Positions 1 to 8,697 of a DNA stretch of 59,006 bases are shown one piece after another. The translations under genes and the position numbers were made by a program. Source of the DNA: Alistipes sp. (GTDB lineage Bacteria > Bacteroidota > Bacteroidia > Bacteroidales > Rikenellaceae); NCBI GenBank assembly GCA_017555905.1, contig JAFZFP010000004.1, positions 1-59,006 of the forward strand. The letters run 5' to 3'. The stretch's first letter is position 1; every line of letters starts with the position of its first letter. The notes under the pieces were generated by a model. The model searched no databases and was not told the DNA's origin. It saw only the letters and a list, made by a program, of their open reading frames with translations.

Positions 1-53
1 ATACCCTTGACTTTTTAGCGGTACACCTTATATTTATAAGAAACGGTATACCA

Positions 54-992
54 ATGAAGAAGATAACTTACACTGTAAGCATTGATAAGTTGAGGGTGTG
101 CTTAAATGCTTCAACAGACCTATACTCCAACCTTAAGGAGTGCTACACCCGACTAACTGACAACGGTGTCAGAATACTTGATGAGGACAACTTTACTTTG
201 ACATTCATTGAGGAGGACGAGCAGATGATGCGAGCGACGCTCGATGTGCGCGATGTCGGAGGATACTATCGACTTGGCACATTCACATTCCACAACAGTG
301 CCAAGTATGAGGGCAAAGCGTTCTTCTCGTTCGAGAACTCGGCTCTCTATCGTATCTATATGCGTCAGTACAACGGCGAGCCGATTAACCATATCTGCGA
401 CCTTATGTATGTCTGCGAGTTCTATGGGATGACCTTCAATAACATCACGGAGTTGGAGTTGGCGTTCGACAGTGACTATAACTACATCGCCAAGGTGCGT
501 CGTATGATTAAGAACATCGACCGCTACGACCTCATCCTTAATGGTCGCCGTGTTAAGAACGATGAAACGCTCGATGGCTACGGAGAGTACTACAGCCGTT
601 CCCGCACCAAGTTGGCGAAGTTGCCGACGCTCTACTTCAGTCAGGCGAAGGATACCGATATGAAGATGCGCATCTACGACAAGGCACAGGAGTTGAACGA
701 GAGTAGCCCGCACAAGGCTGAACGATTGAAAGAGTGGCTCGGTTGGGATGACATCAGTAAACTCTACCGTGTTGAGGTAGTGATGCACAACACCAATGTA
801 CGCGAGTTCGTAGGTCGATACGGCGAGAGGCTTATTGGCGACAGTGGCGAGCATTGCAACATCTTTAACCTCTTGAACTCCGAGGAGTTCCGATTGGCGA
901 TGTTCCTCGATAGTGCCGACCGAATGATATACTTCCGCGACAAGCAGACGGGAGAACACATATCACTCGTTGAGGTGGCGACAGGTATATAA
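54..992 (+). CDS. Rep-like replication initiation protein of an integrated element
   Basis: A 312-residue soluble protein with no signal peptide. The C-terminal half has the layout seen in rolling-circle initiators of the Rep_trans / phage gene II type: a segment MRIYDKAQEL followed about 30 residues later by KLYRVEVVMH, resembling the conserved Y-x-K and R-x-E stretches of those families. It would nick and religate element DNA at an origin. The gene lies just inside the right boundary of an element whose edge is marked by a tRNA-Thr 3' half at 1187-1228, which supports a mobile-element origin. The integrase and remaining cargo would lie to the left, outside the window. The start ATG follows an A-rich stretch. 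Assignment rests on motif resemblance only; another element-borne DNA-processing protein remains possible. Confidence 0.55.
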   Translation: MKKITYTVSIDKLRVCLNASTDLYSNLKECYTRLTDNGVRILDEDNFTLTFIEEDEQMMRATLDVRDVGGYYRLGTFTFHNSAKYEGKAFFSFENSALYRIYMRQYNGEPINHICDLMYVCEFYGMTFNNITELELAFDSDYNYIAKVRRMIKNIDRYDLILNGRRVKNDETLDGYGEYYSRSRTKLAKLPTLYFSQAKDTDMKMRIYDKAQELNESSPHKAERLKEWLGWDDISKLYRVEVVMHNTNVREFVGRYGERLIGDSGEHCNIFNLLNSEEFRLAMFLDSADRMIYFRDKQTGEHISLVEVATGI

Positions 993-1101
993 CCAATGTA
1001 CCTGTCAGAGCCGTTAAAACATATTTATATAACTGATAATCAATATAATATATAAGATAAATCTTAACTAAAATCTAATCCATAGATTACTTAAGAAAGC
1101 A

Positions 1102-1123
1102 GAGTAAATGACGGAGTAAATGA
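1102..1123 (+). repeat. Short direct repeat near the att site
   Basis: The decamer gagtaaatga occurs twice, at 1102-1111 and 1114-1123, about 65 bases before the tRNA-derived att site, in a very AT-rich stretch (about 1010-1180). Paired short repeats beside an att core can be integrase arm-binding sites. That role is inference. Confidence 0.35.
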
Positions 1124-1186
1124 TTTTTAATAGTACTTGTATATAATTTATATTTAATTAGTTATATATTAAAAGAATTGTTTGCT

Positions 1187-1228
1187 TTGGTAAGGAAGAG
1201 GTCGTCAGTTCAAGCCTGATCAACAGCT
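1187..1228 (+). tRNA. 3' half of tRNA-Thr(GGU), att site (partial gene)
   Basis: The stretch matches canonical tRNA positions 32-73 base for base in length: anticodon loop TTGGTAA (1187-1193, anticodon GGT), 3' anticodon strand GGAAG, variable loop AGGTC, T stem GTCAG/CTGAT around T loop TTCAAGC, 3' acceptor strand CAACAGC and discriminator T. The 5' half is missing: the preceding bases form neither the matching anticodon strand nor a D arm. No CCA is encoded. This is what an integrase leaves at the distal end of an element inserted in a tRNA 3' end, so it marks the right boundary (attR) of an element extending left. Confidence 0.75.
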
Positions 1229-1230
1229 CA
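1203..1230 (+). repeat. 28-bp att core, copy 1
   Basis: The last 28 bases of the tRNA-Thr fragment (cgtcagttcaag...cagctca) recur perfectly at 1371-1398 and imperfectly at 1567-1587. The repeat covers the T arm and 3' acceptor strand. Confidence 0.85.
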
Positions 1231-1234
1231 CGGA

Positions 1235-1270
1235 AAACAAGTGTTGCCTTTAGGTGACACTTGTTTTTTG
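1235..1270 (+). terminator. Intrinsic terminator after att copy 1
   Basis: Perfect stem ACAAGTGT (1237-1244) / ACACTTGT (1257-1264) followed by a run of T. It probably is, or derives from, the terminator of the tRNA-Thr gene. Confidence 0.8.
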
Positions 1271-1370
1271 TTATTTATTGGGTTGGTTGAACTGGCGACC
1301 TCTAAAGCCCTCCTTCTCAAAGGAGGGTTTGGGAGGATTGTGAATATAACCCTACGGGTGCGTAAGCATC

Positions 1371-1398
1371 CGTCAGTTCAAGCCTGATCAACAGCTCA
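1371..1398 (+). repeat. 28-bp att core, copy 2
   Basis: Perfect second copy of the tRNA-Thr 3'-end repeat. The sequence upstream of it is unrelated to tRNA. It probably marks the edge of an older or nested insertion in the same tRNA gene. Confidence 0.8.
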
Positions 1399-1422
1399 GA
1401 GAGAGATGAAAGATTATAGTAG

Positions 1423-1450
1423 TGCCACCTTTTTGGTGGCATTTGTTTTC
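1423..1450 (+). terminator. Intrinsic terminator after att copy 2
   Basis: Stem TGCCACC (1423-1429) / GGTGGCA (1435-1441) with a T-rich loop, followed by tttgtttt. Confidence 0.75.
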
Positions 1451-1495
1451 AAGGGCAATACCTTATGCTTGCATATACGGTATTGCCCTTGAAAA
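1446..1495. repeat. 17-bp perfect inverted repeat
   Basis: TTTTCAAGGGCAATACC at 1446-1462 is the exact complement of 1479-1495, with a 16-base loop. As RNA it would make a very stable hairpin. It may be a strong terminator or the remains of a transposable element end; no transposase is nearby. Confidence 0.7.
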
Positions 1496-1566
1496 TAAAT
1501 ATCGCTATCTGCGGCTATTATAATCTTTTGATCTCCTTAGCACCACAAGGCTAAACAAGCGAAGCG

Positions 1567-1587
1567 CAGTTAAGCCTGATCAACAGC
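1567..1587 (+). repeat. Degenerate att core, copy 3
   Basis: Third, decayed copy of the tRNA-Thr 3' end. It retains cagtt-aagcctgatcaacagc with one base deleted in the T loop. It lies 169 bases beyond copy 2 and again directly before a terminator hairpin. Confidence 0.65.
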
Positions 1588-1595
1588 CCTAACCA

Positions 1596-1628
1596 CAAAA
1601 AAAAAGAGTTCGGCATTACCGAACTCTT
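1596..1628. terminator. Bidirectional terminator between att array and acyl-CoA synthetase
   Basis: Stem GAGTTCGG (1606-1613) / CCGAACTC (1619-1626), with a long A run on its left that becomes a U run on the minus strand. It closes the minus-strand acyl-CoA synthetase gene that ends at 1649. Confidence 0.8.
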
Positions 1629-1648
1629 CCTTCATAATATATCTCCCT

Positions 1649-3313
1649 TTACTTCTTCTCCGACTCCTGGGTTGGGGTCTCTGATGAAGATGGTTTATTG
1701 TAGTTGAAGCGACGAATCTTCTTGGTTGGGGTCTTCTCGAACTCACCCTCGTTATCTACGACCTTAGAGATCTTCGAGAAGCGGTTTACCTTAGAGTTCA
1801 CATACTCCATCACCTCGCGCTTAATCTCCTCCATACGGAGTTGAACCTGCTCAACCTTTGCCGTTGCCTTATACTTGAACTCGTCGTAGGCCTCCTCAAG
1901 AGCCTCAGTATTGAAATGCACCAAGGCGATGAGTTTACCATCCTGCTCAGTAACGACAGACTCTGCAACGAAGCGGTTGCTATTGAGTACCTCCTCGATA
2001 TCCTCAGGGTAGATATTCTCGCCCGAAGGTCCAACGATCATATTCTTCAAGCGGCCCTTAATGAAGATCCAACCATCCTCGGCCATAGCGCCAAGGTCGC
2101 CAGTGCGGAACCAGCCATCCTCGGTGAAGGCCTCCTTAGTGGCTGCCTCATTCTTATAATATCCCACCATACAGCAAGGGGTCTTAACCACGATCTCACC
2201 CTGCTTGGTATCTGGGTTCACATTGTCGAGACGAATCTGTACCGCTGGTAAGACAGGACCTGTAGAGCCGATGCGCACCATATTACCCACAGCACCAGCG
2301 ATGAGTGGCGCAGTCTCGGTAAGGCCATAGCCGATACCGTAAGGGAAGCCACCCTCAAGCAAGAAGCGCTCAGCATCGCTATCGAACTTAGCACCGCCAA
2401 TAGCAAAGAGACGCATACGGCCACCAAAGAGTTTCTTGAGTTGCTTACCTGCAACCTTATGCAACATCTTGCGCGACCAATCCCAACTGTACAACTTGCG
2501 CAACAAGGCGTTCTTCTGGAACGTAGGCAACACCTTGGCACGATAGATCTTCTCCATAATGAGTGGCACAGAGGCAATTACCGTAGGGCGCACCGAAGCC
2601 AAGGCTGGCATAAGTGCCGATGCGGTAGGTGGTCTATCGAGATAGTGTACCTGAGCGCCACGCGAGAATGGGTAAATCATACCGAGCGTACACTCGTAGG
2701 TGTGTGCCAATGGAAGAATCGAGAGCAACACATCGTTCTCATTATACTCGAAGAGTGGTGGAATGATGGTTGTCTGCGCTGCGAGGTTGTAGTGTGTGAG
2801 CATCACACCCTTAGGCTTAGATGTAGTACCCGAGGTGTAGATGATAACGGCCAAGTCCTCTGGCTTTGGTACCACAGCCTCGGCACGCTCCTCGACATTC
2901 TGCGAAATGATGTTGAGACCCTTGGTACGAATCACGATGTTCATCTTCTCTACCGTACTCTTCGAGAGTTTGGTGTAGAGTTTATCAGAAACAAGGATTG
3001 CCTTAGCCTCAGAGTGCTCTATGATGAGGTCGAGTTCGGCACCTGTGAAGTCGGGAAGGATAGGCACTGCCACCATACCCGATGTGGTAACTGCAAAATA
3101 TGCAATACCCCAGTTTGGCATACTGCTACTGAGAATAGCCACCTTATCGCCCTTGCCGACACCAGCATTGAGGAGCATCTCCTTGACCTTCTCTACTCGC
3201 TCGCCTACCTCCTTGTACGACACATTCTCACCACCAATCATAGAGAAAGCAACGCGCTCAGAGAACTTCTCAACGCTATGCTTCACTATCTCATAAAGTG
3301 TGTTAAAAGTCAT
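1649..3313 (-). CDS. Long-chain acyl-CoA synthetase (AMP-forming)
   Basis: An adenylate-forming enzyme that activates fatty acids to acyl-AMP and then acyl-CoA; cytoplasmic or membrane-associated. Visible motifs are the phosphate-binding loop YTSGTTSKPKGVMLTH, the adenine-binding GYGLTETAPL, the hinge region GWFRTGDLG and the C-terminal GRLKNMIVGPSGENIYPEDIEE. The length (554 residues from the chosen start) is normal for FadD-like enzymes. The reading frame continues upstream to a TTG at 3349, but the ATG at 3313 gives the family-typical N-terminus MTFNTLYEIV. It is divergent from queG and ends at a strong terminator. The substrate chain length cannot be read from the sequence. Confidence 0.9.
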   Translation of the reverse strand: MTFNTLYEIVKHSVEKFSERVAFSMIGGENVSYKEVGERVEKVKEMLLNAGVGKGDKVAILSSSMPNWGIAYFAVTTSGMVAVPILPDFTGAELDLIIEHSEAKAILVSDKLYTKLSKSTVEKMNIVIRTKGLNIISQNVEERAEAVVPKPEDLAVIIYTSGTTSKPKGVMLTHYNLAAQTTIIPPLFEYNENDVLLSILPLAHTYECTLGMIYPFSRGAQVHYLDRPPTASALMPALASVRPTVIASVPLIMEKIYRAKVLPTFQKNALLRKLYSWDWSRKMLHKVAGKQLKKLFGGRMRLFAIGGAKFDSDAERFLLEGGFPYGIGYGLTETAPLIAGAVGNMVRIGSTGPVLPAVQIRLDNVNPDTKQGEIVVKTPCCMVGYYKNEAATKEAFTEDGWFRTGDLGAMAEDGWIFIKGRLKNMIVGPSGENIYPEDIEEVLNSNRFVAESVVTEQDGKLIALVHFNTEALEEAYDEFKYKATAKVEQVQLRMEEIKREVMEYVNSKVNRFSKISKVVDNEGEFEKTPTKKIRRFNYNKPSSSETPTQESEKK

Positions 3314-3386
3314 ATTACAATTGTTTAGGTTCTTGATATAGAATAACAAATCGGGTGCAAGTTACCAATTATTTATTAAAAATTAT

Positions 3387-3394
3387 TATTTTTG
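3387..3394 (+). promoter_or_regulatory. Promoter -7 box for queG
   Basis: TATTTTTG fits the Bacteroidota TAnnTTTG box, 14 bases before the queG ATG, implying a very short 5' UTR. No clear -33 TTTG is seen. Confidence 0.5.
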
Positions 3395-3408
3395 TCGAAA
3401 ATATTCCT

Positions 3409-4365
3409 ATGATATCCCGAAATTTAATCATAAATAGCGCCAAGGAGGTAGGTTTCGACCTCGTGGGTATAGTCTCTTCAGAGACTTTAAACCTGGAGCG
3501 AGAGCGTTTCAACGAGTGGCTGGCGAATGGCTACCACTCCACCCTCTCCTATCTTGAGCGCAATGGCGACAAGCGCTTTGCCCCAACACTCTTGGTCGAG
3601 GGTACTAAGAGCGTCATCGTCTGTGGTACATCCTACCTCTCGCCCTACAGCCGAGGCTACGACAAGGAGTGCGCTACAAAGGTCGCCTCATACGCCTTGG
3701 CTCGTGATTATCACCTGACAATAAAGGAGATGCTCCGCGAACTCGCCGAGCGTCTCTCTGCCCACCACCCAGACCTACGCTTCCGCGCCTTCACCGACTC
3801 AGCCCCTTTAGCCGAGAAGAGTCTCGCTATCAAAGCGGGGTTCGGCTGGATAGGTCGCAACTCCTTGGTGGTAAACCCACACTTTGGCTCTATGTTCAAC
3901 CTCGGAGAGTTGCTCATAAGCGAAGAGGTAGATGGCTACGACACTCCTTTGCAGGGTGTCGGCTGTGGCACGTGCAGACGCTGTGTGGATAGTTGTCCCA
4001 ACGGAGCGATTCTCGACAACCACCTCATAGACACCAATTTATGCATATCGTGCAGAACGATAGAGCGAGAGGGTGAGAATGATAATCTCAACCTCGACGG
4101 CTGGATTTTTGGGTGTGACGCCTGCCAAACGGTTTGCCCCTTCAATCGCCACGCACCCCTCCACACCAACCCTAAGTTCGACCCACTATTCGACCCCACA
4201 ACCCTCAGTAGCGAGGCGTGGTTCAATATGACGGATGAGGAGTTTTTATCTATGGCTAGCACTACCCCAATGCCCCGTGCAGGGTTGGAGCGTATCAAGG
4301 CAAATGTCATCAAAAACATAGCCTCAAAATCGGGTAATAAAAGCGAATCAACTGCTTCCGAATAG
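3409..4365 (+). CDS. queG: Epoxyqueuosine reductase QueG
   Basis: Catalyses the last step of queuosine biosynthesis: cobalamin-dependent reduction of epoxyqueuosine to queuosine in tRNA wobble position 34. The protein (318 residues) has the DUF1730 N-terminal region and two 4Fe-4S clusters: CGTCRRCVDSCP, then CISC further on, and GCDACQTVCPFNR. The frame extends back to a GTG at 3355, but the ATG at 3409 gives the conserved start MISRNLIINSAKEVGFDLVG and sits just downstream of a good -7 box. It is divergent from the acyl-CoA synthetase and followed by a hairpin. Its cobalamin requirement parallels the B12-dependent ribonucleotide reductase at 46.0 kb. Confidence 0.93.
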   Translation: MISRNLIINSAKEVGFDLVGIVSSETLNLERERFNEWLANGYHSTLSYLERNGDKRFAPTLLVEGTKSVIVCGTSYLSPYSRGYDKECATKVASYALARDYHLTIKEMLRELAERLSAHHPDLRFRAFTDSAPLAEKSLAIKAGFGWIGRNSLVVNPHFGSMFNLGELLISEEVDGYDTPLQGVGCGTCRRCVDSCPNGAILDNHLIDTNLCISCRTIEREGENDNLNLDGWIFGCDACQTVCPFNRHAPLHTNPKFDPLFDPTTLSSEAWFNMTDEEFLSMASTTPMPRAGLERIKANVIKNIASKSGNKSESTASE

Positions 4366-4395
4366 GACAACTTTTTGGACATATTTTCCAACTGC

Positions 4396-4432
4396 AAATC
4401 GATTTCACAAGATATCGATTTTATGTCTTTTT
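4396..4432 (+). terminator. Terminator after queG
   Basis: Stem AAATCGAT (4396-4403) / ATCGATTT (4414-4421) followed by a T-rich stretch. Confidence 0.6.
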
Positions 4433-4497
4433 TCGCCATATCTCACCTCGCCAAGAAAATAAATAGCCTTTTCGTTCGTTAATCAAGCAAATATTAC

Positions 4498-4505
4498 TAT
4501 ATTTG
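4498..4505 (+). promoter_or_regulatory. Promoter -7 box of the DUF2723-cysS-prfB operon
   Basis: TATATTTG is an exact TAnnTTTG match 26 bases before the ATG. A possible -33 element (TTTTCG) lies near 4469-4474. Confidence 0.65.
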
Positions 4506-4530
4506 CGGATTAAATGGAAAATTTAGAGAT

Positions 4531-7500
4531 ATGTTAAATAAAACCAATTTCAAATTCTGGAACAATATCACGGGTTGGATGGTCTTCTTTATAGCGACCA
4601 TAACCTACCTCTTGACGATTGAGCCCACGAACAGTCTCTGGGACTGTAGCGAGTTCATCGCCATATCATACAAACTCGAAGTGGGTCACCCTCCTGGAGC
4701 GCCCCTCTTTATGATGTTGGCTCGCTTGGCCGCCATCCTCGCCCCCTCGGCAGAGAGCGTACCTGTGATGATTAACGCTATGAATGGTATGGCTTCAGGC
4801 TTCTGCATACTATTCCTCTTCTGGACCATCACCCACTTGGCACGCCGTGTTACGGAGCGTACTATGGGAGAGAATATGTCGTTGGAGCGTATGGTGCTTA
4901 TCCTCGGAGCAGGTGCTATTGGAGCCCTCTCCTACGCCTACACCGACACCTTCTGGTTCTCGGCTGTTGAGGGCGAGGTATATGCCCTCTCGTCGATGTT
5001 CACATCGTTGGTAGTATGGCTTATGTTGCGCTGGGAGGAGAATGCCGACCGAGCGACCTCTATGCGTTGGATTGTGCTTATCGCCTACCTTATGGGCCTC
5101 TCTATCGGTGTTCACATCCTCAACCTGCTCACCATCCCAGCCTTGGTGATGATATGGTTCTTCCGCAAATACACCTACCGCACGGCGTGGGACTACGTCC
5201 TAAAGATGGCTCTCGCCTTGGTGGTATCGATGCTTATATTGGGTGCTATCAACGGCATCATCATCCCATACACCGTGGCCTTGGGTGCTGCGGTAGATAC
5301 CTTTGCGGTGAACACTCTCGGTTTGCCAGTCTATAGCGGTATGATACTCTTTATTGTGGTGGTTGGTGTATTGCTCTCGTTGGCTATTCTCTATACCCAC
5401 CGACAGGGCTACCGCATCCTAAATACCGTTGTGTTGTCGCTCACGGTAATCCTCATCGGCTTCTCATCCTATGCTGCAGTCTCGATTCGTGCCGTGGCGA
5501 ACCCACCGATGAACTCCAACAACCCTTCGACACCACACATGTTGCTCAGTCTGCTCAACCGCGACCAGTATGGTAATCGCCCCTTGTTGGTAGGCCCCTA
5601 TTACTCGGCTATGCCTAATATGTTGGTAGAGCCAAACTTAGACCCAACGTCGGACGACGAGTTCATCCCTACGGGTGACTACTCGTCAAAGAGTATGATG
5701 TGGCTGAACCCTGAGACCAACAAATATGAGGAGCGTGAATTTTTCGACGGCTACACCTACCCCGACGAGGCTATGCGCATCTTCCCTCGTATGTGGAACT
5801 ACTCGCGCAGAGATAGCTACCAGACAAGTTGGGTGGCTATGCAGGGTGGCAACCCTACGGTCTATCGTAGCGACGATATGGGCAATGGCTGGTATGAGCC
5901 ACGCGCCATTGAGGATATCAGTTTCTTCCTCGGCTACCAGATGGGTGATATGTTCTGGCGCTACTTTATGTGGAACTTCGTTGGTCGTCAGGACGACGAG
6001 CAGTTGAAATCCGACATCGACAATCGAATCTATATGCACGGTGGCTGGCTCTCAGGCATCGACTTTATAGACCAACTCTATGTCGGTCCTCGCACGGCAC
6101 TTCCTTCGGATATGGCAAACAACCCTGCGCACAACACCTACTTCTTCTTGCCTCTATTGTTGGGTCTTTTGGGTTTTGTTTACCAACTCAACAACGACTG
6201 GCGCAACTTCTTCGTGGTGTTATTGCTCTTTGTGATGATGGGTATCGCCCTTGTCATCTACTTCAACACCTCTCCCGACGAGCCTCGTGAACGAGACTAT
6301 GTATATGCCGGAGCCTTCTACGCCTTCTCCATCTGGTTGGGCTTGGGCGTTGTAAGCATTGGCGAGTTCGTATTGTCGCTTCTGCGCAAGGCCGCGAACA
6401 GCAGAGTAGCCTTGGGTAGTGCAATTACCGTTGTGGTACTCTGCACCGCAGTCCCCGTGGTCCTCGCAACGGAGAACTGGGACGACCACGACCGCTCGGG
6501 CCGATATATGGCACGCGACATCGGTCGCAACTACCTCAACTCGGCACCCCAGAACGCCATAATCATCAACTATGGCGATAACGACACATTCCCCTTGTGG
6601 TACTGTCAGGAGGTGGAGGGCATACGTACCGACGTGAGGGTGATGAACTCATCGTACCTCGGTGGCGAGTGGTATATCGACGAGATGAAACTCGCAGCCA
6701 ACGACGCTAAGGCTGTACCATTCACAATCCCTTCAACGAAGTATAGTTATGTCAATGATTGGGTATTAACGGCAGACGTAATCGACGTATTGGACACCGA
6801 GAAGGCTCGCCGTCTGCGCACCACACGCCGACGTATCGAGAACGAGAACTTCTACCAAATTCCCTATACGGATGTCTACGGCGAGAAGAGTTATATCTCG
6901 GGAACATACGGCGATATCTCGGCACAAATAAAAGAGGCTCAGGAGATTATCGACGAGTACTCACCCCTCTTGGAGCAGTACATCAACGAGGGAGACACCT
7001 CGTCGGACGGTTTCTACGATGTCTATGTGCCATACGTAGTTGCCCGTGGTACGGTGGAGGCAATTCTCAACGACGATACCTTTATGACCGACTACGAGGA
7101 TATGGAGGAGTATTGGGCCTATAACGACCTTATCGCCAACAACGACATCCTACTCAAGGATGCTATCCGTCTCTTCGTATCGGACGAGCAACTGACACTG
7201 GCCATCAACAATGGCCGAATGGTCCTCTTGGCCGAGGGCGAGACAATCCCCGTAGAGGAGCGTAGTGAGGACTACGCCATTATTGGTCGCCTCAAGACCA
7301 AGGTAGATAGTTTCTTCGATGGCTTGGAGGTGGATTATATCCTATTGGCCAAGAACTATATCATCCCCGTAGATAAGGAGAAGGCCATCGCCTCGGGCAT
7401 CATCAACGAGAGTGAGGCCGAGCGCGCCGTAGATGAGATAAAACTCTCGCTCAAGGGCAAGAGTATGGTCACCAGAGACCACCTTATGATGCTCGACCTC

Positions 7501-8673
7501 TTGGCAAATTTCAACTGGGAGCGCCCTCTCTCATTTACCCAGGCACACATAATGAAGGATTACGGCATCGTGGACTATGCACGTTTCGATGGCTACTGCC
7601 TAACCTTCGTGCCTATATACACTCGCTACCGCTCGGGAGCAGATGCGGGCTACCTCAATGCCGATGACCTCTACCCTCTCTATATGGCTAACGACCCTGA
7701 GGTAGAGCCTCTCTACTTCGGTAATCTTGCCGACGAGGATGTCTTGGTGGACTACTTCTACCGCTACAATGTTTCGGCGTCGCGCGTACGCGAGAACTTT
7801 GCCCGTGTGGCTTCGGAGTATATACGTCGTGGTGAGGCGGAGGATATCCTACGTGCCGAGGCTCTCTTGGATAGAGGTCTTGAGGTGTTACCATCGCATA
7901 AGATTGGCTTCTCGCACAGCAACACTCAGCCCTACATCCGAGGCTACTACACCTTGGCAAACTACTACCTCGAGAGCGCCATCATAAGCCTTGAGCGCGC
8001 TAATACTAAGTTCGAGAAGTTGCTTGGTCTCAATGCCAAGAGCATCGAGGGCGAGGACAACTTCGCATACTTCTATGCCCTCTCGGATGCTGCGGCAGAG
8101 TACCACGCCACAGCGACACACCGTGGTCTCGACTGTAGCGACATCGTCGAGGAACTCCAAATCAGCGACGACAACTTCGCCCGCTCGGAGGAGTTATTCC
8201 ACAAGGGCGATAGCCTGGCAGCGCAATATATCAAGCAGCGAGGTGAGTGGGTAAACTACTACTTGCAGTACGCTACCTACGACAGTTTCTCGCTCGACAT
8301 TAGCGAAGAGTTATACAACGCTATGCTCGACATTATCGAGACCCTCAACCTCAGCCACCTCACAGCAGGTAGTTTCGAGTGGGTAGCCAATGGCGATGCC
8401 GAGGAGATGTTGGTGGAGAATCCGCTTAACTTCGACGCTTTGGCCGTAGACTACCTCAAGGCTATTCAGCGCCTTATGCCCGACGATGCTAACGCCCCAG
8501 AGATGGCGTTGATAGAGGGACATATATGCAACCTCTACGAGATATACAGCACGCTTCCTATCGCACGTGTAGTGGATGGCAAGGATGTCTATGCGCCATA
8601 CCTCGACGATGCTGAGGATTTGCTCTCGTCGGATGCGGCATACGAGATATTGACAATTTATGGTAAGATATAA
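4531..8673 (+). CDS. DUF2723 family membrane protein, GT-C glycosyltransferase-like
   Basis: A 1380-residue polytopic membrane protein. The N-terminal third shows the DUF2723 signature: a first membrane helix (about 18-32), then NSLWDCSEFIAISYKLEVGHPPGAP-type sequence with acidic and HPPGAP motifs and a series of hydrophobic helices. More helices follow around residues 540-660, ending before a long hydrophilic C-terminal half with helical, TPR-like character. DUF2723 is related to GT-C protein O-mannosyltransferases (eukaryotic TMEM260), so a role in exported-protein glycosylation is plausible; Bacteroidota are known to O-glycosylate secreted proteins. It heads an operon of translation and secretion genes, 24 bases before cysS. 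The acceptor and sugar donor cannot be inferred. Confidence 0.85.
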   Translation: MLNKTNFKFWNNITGWMVFFIATITYLLTIEPTNSLWDCSEFIAISYKLEVGHPPGAPLFMMLARLAAILAPSAESVPVMINAMNGMASGFCILFLFWTITHLARRVTERTMGENMSLERMVLILGAGAIGALSYAYTDTFWFSAVEGEVYALSSMFTSLVVWLMLRWEENADRATSMRWIVLIAYLMGLSIGVHILNLLTIPALVMIWFFRKYTYRTAWDYVLKMALALVVSMLILGAINGIIIPYTVALGAAVDTFAVNTLGLPVYSGMILFIVVVGVLLSLAILYTHRQGYRILNTVVLSLTVILIGFSSYAAVSIRAVANPPMNSNNPSTPHMLLSLLNRDQYGNRPLLVGPYYSAMPNMLVEPNLDPTSDDEFIPTGDYSSKSMMWLNPETNKYEEREFFDGYTYPDEAMRIFPRMWNYSRRDSYQTSWVAMQGGNPTVYRSDDMGNGWYEPRAIEDISFFLGYQMGDMFWRYFMWNFVGRQDDEQLKSDIDNRIYMHGGWLSGIDFIDQLYVGPRTALPSDMANNPAHNTYFFLPLLLGLLGFVYQLNNDWRNFFVVLLLFVMMGIALVIYFNTSPDEPRERDYVYAGAFYAFSIWLGLGVVSIGEFVLSLLRKAANSRVALGSAITVVVLCTAVPVVLATENWDDHDRSGRYMARDIGRNYLNSAPQNAIIINYGDNDTFPLWYCQEVEGIRTDVRVMNSSYLGGEWYIDEMKLAANDAKAVPFTIPSTKYSYVNDWVLTADVIDVLDTEKARRLRTTRRRIENENFYQIPYTDVYGEKSYISGTYGDISAQIKEAQEIIDEYSPLLEQYINEGDTSSDGFYDVYVPYVVARGTVEAILNDDTFMTDYEDMEEYWAYNDLIANNDILLKDAIRLFVSDEQLTLAINNGRMVLLAEGETIPVEERSEDYAIIGRLKTKVDSFFDGLEVDYILLAKNYIIPVDKEKAIASGIINESEAERAVDEIKLSLKGKSMVTRDHLMMLDLLANFNWERPLSFTQAHIMKDYGIVDYARFDGYCLTFVPIYTRYRSGADAGYLNADDLYPLYMANDPEVEPLYFGNLADEDVLVDYFYRYNVSASRVRENFARVASEYIRRGEAEDILRAEALLDRGLEVLPSHKIGFSHSNTQPYIRGYYTLANYYLESAIISLERANTKFEKLLGLNAKSIEGEDNFAYFYALSDAAAEYHATATHRGLDCSDIVEELQISDDNFARSEELFHKGDSLAAQYIKQRGEWVNYYLQYATYDSFSLDISEELYNAMLDIIETLNLSHLTAGSFEWVANGDAEEMLVENPLNFDALAVDYLKAIQRLMPDDANAPEMALIEGHICNLYEIYSTLPIARVVDGKDVYAPYLDDAEDLLSSDAAYEILTIYGKI

Positions 8674-8697
8674 GAGAAACAAAAAAATTATAACACA

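Noticed and set aside
153-959. 268-codon open frame on the minus strand opposite the Rep-like gene
   Set aside because: Complete overlap with a better-supported gene; low-complexity shadow composition and no recognisable motifs.
1203-1587. Three spaced repeats as a CRISPR-like array
   Set aside because: Spacing is irregular, the third copy is decayed, the repeat equals a tRNA 3' end and no cas genes are present.
2441-3328. 295-codon plus-strand frame opposite the acyl-CoA synthetase
   Set aside because: Antisense shadow of a gene with all family motifs; His/Cys/Arg-rich composition typical of shadows.
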